A DNA stretch of 64,000 nucleotides from Baylisascaris procyonis. Lineage: Eukaryota > Nematoda > Chromadorea > Rhabditida > Ascarididae. This document shows positions 61,190-64,000 of this stretch, in pieces. The stretch spans positions 8,078,501-8,142,500 of the forward strand of contig JAZARR010000153.1 of the NCBI GenBank assembly GCA_037389465.1, in the 5' to 3' direction. The stretch's first letter is position 1. Every line of letters begins with the position of its first letter. The notes under the pieces are model-generated. The model had not been told where the DNA came from. It made no database searches and saw only the letters and a list, made by a program, of their open reading frames with translations. A program made the position numbers and the translations under genes.

Positions 61190-64000
61190 AGGTTGATGAG
61201 GCAATCACTTTAAGGGTGCAATTTGAAAAAATAAAAAAAAATAGACACATTTGCTTACTAAAATGATTTCACTTGAAAATAGATTGCCGTTATTGCACGA
61301 AAATGAGGCAAAAAACTTAGGTTTTGATTTTTCGAACTTCTGAAACAAAAAATTACATTTTCTGACGACAACAAAGATTCACTTTTATTTATTTCACTCA
61401 TAAAAATTTACAATTGTTTTGAGAAACATCTTTTTTTTTATTAATTTGAATGCTTTTCATCATTCTTAAATAAAGCCAATGATGATTTTAAGCGATTAAT
61501 AAATCGTCCGTCACACTTCGAAAATCTCTATCGCTGTCAATTTTATCCGCTCCTGCAACTCTTTTCTGCAATCGTTAATCATTAGCTTCCTGAAAAAAAG
61601 CTTTTTTTTCGAAATTTCCAGTGAAACTTTTGATATCTGTCAGATTGCTTCAAACGAACAATCAATAGCTGTCAAAATAGCCGATGAGATTTATCCCGTT
61701 AGAATATTTTCTTAAAAAAACAAAACGACAAAGAAATAGATCGATGTAGGTTGAATAAACGTTGCATTTATTTATATTCATATAAATGATATTTTGTAAA
61801 AAAAAAAAAATCAAACCTTAGCAAATGTAATATTTTAGAAAAGATTTTAACGTTTCAAATCACTCATCTTTCAGTTATTATTGCTTTCTTTTCTCTATTG
61901 AAATTTGCATTTTCTTAATTGCAATTTGCGTATGTGAGAAGGTATACATGGATTAATACTAAAAAATACTAAAAAAAAATGTGTGAATTAGACATGGAGT
62001 CGTATATGAGAATGTTGGGGACATCAAGGGATGGTGGCGGGGGGGGGGGGTTGTATTTTAAGGATTATCCTCTCTTATGCATTTATTCTCGATAAAATGA
62101 CTTCGTATATATTCTTCAATGGATCAAATAGTTTCCGATGGAATAACGCTTTCATGATGATATCAAACATTTTCACCGATGAGAATGCAATCTACCCACG
62201 ACAAAAAAAAAAAGACCAATCCATTAGTCAATAGAGAAACGGAGACAAAGCAAATCATCGTTTTATTTTTATGCGCTTCACAACAATAAAAAAAAAAAAT
62301 CGCTTTTTTGTTATATAATCATTTCACATGGATTGACTTCGGATGCATAATTTAACAATATATATTTTTTTAAATTGTTATTTCTTGCAAATTTTTTTTA
62401 TTTGCAAAAGGATTTAGTCATCGATTTGCATCTAAAAGAGAAATTAATACAGCTAGGCTATTGGATCGTCTGCCTCAGCTGTCACATCCTTGGATCGTTA
62501 ATCTGAATTGTGCTTAGATATGTTAGACTTTCTTTTTCAAATTATATAACATATGCTTACTTTGCATCTTACCAAGTTGTATTAATAAACCATATAAAAA
62601 TTGTATACTTATATTTCTCACCATTATACATCTTAGGTTACTCTATCATCGATGAATATAACATTCATAATAATGGTTTATTCAGCGCGCTATGATATTC
62701 ACAATAACTAATCATTCTATCGACGCATTTATGTTATTATTATACTCCATTGCTTTATTGAAATCTTTTTCTCTTTCTATGAATAAACTTTTTATCATTT
62801 CGTTTGTTTAAAAAAAAAAGTATATGCGTATTCAATATTATTTATTACACAGCAAACGATGAAAGAAAATTTATACGTAGCTATACGTATCTACAATGCA
62901 ACATTCAAAAAAATAACTTATAATGTAATTTTATAGAGATGAATTATTTAAATGCGTGATTAAGACTTTTGATTTTTATTTGATGCTTTACTATACACCA
63001 ATACTCTAGGTGTTTTACAGTAATGAATCGAAGAATTTTTTGATCTGTGTGTATTTTTTTTTCGCTTGTAGGACACCAATAAACGCTATAAAGGGGCATA
63101 TTAATTTTATGATGACCTAATAGGTCATACGTGATTTGCGCAGAAATTTTCTTTCAAATGGGAGGTATTCTCAACGTGAGTCTGATCGTTTTCGTTTACA
63201 CAGTTCACTCAAGGTGCTAAAAATCATCGAAAACGATAGATAAATCTATAAAATTCATAAAATCGAAAAAAAAAATCCAGCAAACGATGAAGAAAAATAG
63301 TCGACTCATAATAATGGATGGTTATTGAGATTGCAATAATGGACGATCGCATTCATTTATTGAGAGAACGTTTGTGGAGGAAAGATATTAGCAGCACAAA
63401 AGAATTTTCATAATAAATTTTAAACAAATAATTATATTAAATAAAATTTGAAAATATTAATATTAGAGACATATGAAAATATTAAATAAAATATTAATTA
63501 TTAATGATCATTTACGAAATTTTTAGTAAATAACTTGATCGATCCAACTGATAACATGCGCTTTCATATATCCTGCTAAACTATATTCGACGCAACTCTC
63601 GACGATTGAACATGACCATAGGGAAGAAGTAACTCAACCGGAATGCCCATATTAACGCCAAAACGCAGATTCGAATGCAAACGTAGAGAAAAAATTTTTG
63701 AAAATCAATTAAAAAAAACGAAAATTCAAAATGCTTGAGTCGTTTATATATGCAAAAGCCTTCAGGAGTCATAATAGAGAGTGAAGGCAAATCTATGAAA
63801 AGAAGTCGAAACTACGTCATTTGTTAATTTATATATACACGGTAATGAAGACGTAATTGCTAGCTTACGAAGAACGAAGGTTTTGTATTTGAACTTTGCG
63901 TCCTATATCTTTAATTGACAGCCGTAAGAAGTAAAATCAACGCTTCCAGGCATATTTCAAAATTGGTTGTCTATAATAAAATGTGTTATGATCTAAATGT
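61190..64000. other. AT-rich region without recognised genes
   Basis: Short ORFs only. A minus-strand 69-codon ORF at 63581-63790 with a hydrophobic segment could be part of an exon of a gene beyond the right edge, but no splice support was found. A G-run sits at 62038-62050. Confidence 0.5.

Overview
Organism and character. This is an AT-rich eukaryotic, almost certainly metazoan, nuclear window. Its genes are broken by many GT-AG introns of about 0.1-1.9 kb, and intergenic spaces are 1-4 kb. There is no sign of bacterial, viral or organellar coding. The gene set (a WSTF/ACF1-type chromatin remodeller subunit, WDR74/NSA1, an F-box protein, an SLC9B/NHA antiporter) fits an invertebrate. A nematode or similar small-genome worm is my best guess, but no spliced leader or lineage-specific gene proves it. 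Most ORFs longer than 60 codons here are chance ORFs or shadows. The real genes were assembled exon by exon by matching splice phase, and eight models result; the four best ones keep frame through every junction.

Layout. 382-9716 (-): BAZ1/WSTF-like gene, N-terminal half only, running off the left edge. 9717-14170: divergent intergenic region. 14171-21931 (+): ten-exon gene for a basic, Ser/Arg-rich, probably disordered protein of unknown function, with CRE palindromes in its first introns. 22864-29814 (-): unknown secreted/type I membrane protein whose introns hold three large minisatellites (about 44 x 26 bp, 12 x 34 bp, 33 x 24 bp). 29815-32697: intergenic, with a retroposon-like insertion. 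32698-39010 (-): WDR74/NSA1 orthologue, ten exons. 39011-41338: intergenic, with a GC-rich fossil insertion and a perfect DR1 hormone-response-like site. 41339-46864 (-): F-box protein, eight exons. 46865-49913: divergent intergenic region with a triple palindrome and a GATA cluster. 49914-56989 (+): SLC9B/NHA-type Na+/H+ antiporter, twelve exons, with the usual Asp-Asp ion site replaced by Asp-Asn. 58160-59618 (-): small secreted Gly-rich protein ending in a cysteine motif. 60570-61189 (-): possible two-exon gene of unknown function. 61190-64000: nothing convincing.

How the genes relate. They are unrelated single-copy-type genes, not an operon or a defence/biosynthesis island. The BAZ1-like protein (ISWI partner, chromatin) and WDR74 (60S ribosome assembly) are nucleolar/nuclear housekeeping factors; the F-box protein should feed an SCF ubiquitin ligase; the antiporter and the two signal-peptide proteins act at membranes or outside the cell.

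Most unusual features: the substituted catalytic aspartate in the antiporter, the intronic tandem arrays (two of which repeat the octamer ATTTGCAT, also scattered through the window), the regulatory-looking palindrome clusters, a duplicated exon end with its 5' splice site, and a set of decayed tRNA-derived elements. All intron-exon models are read by eye and need transcript support.
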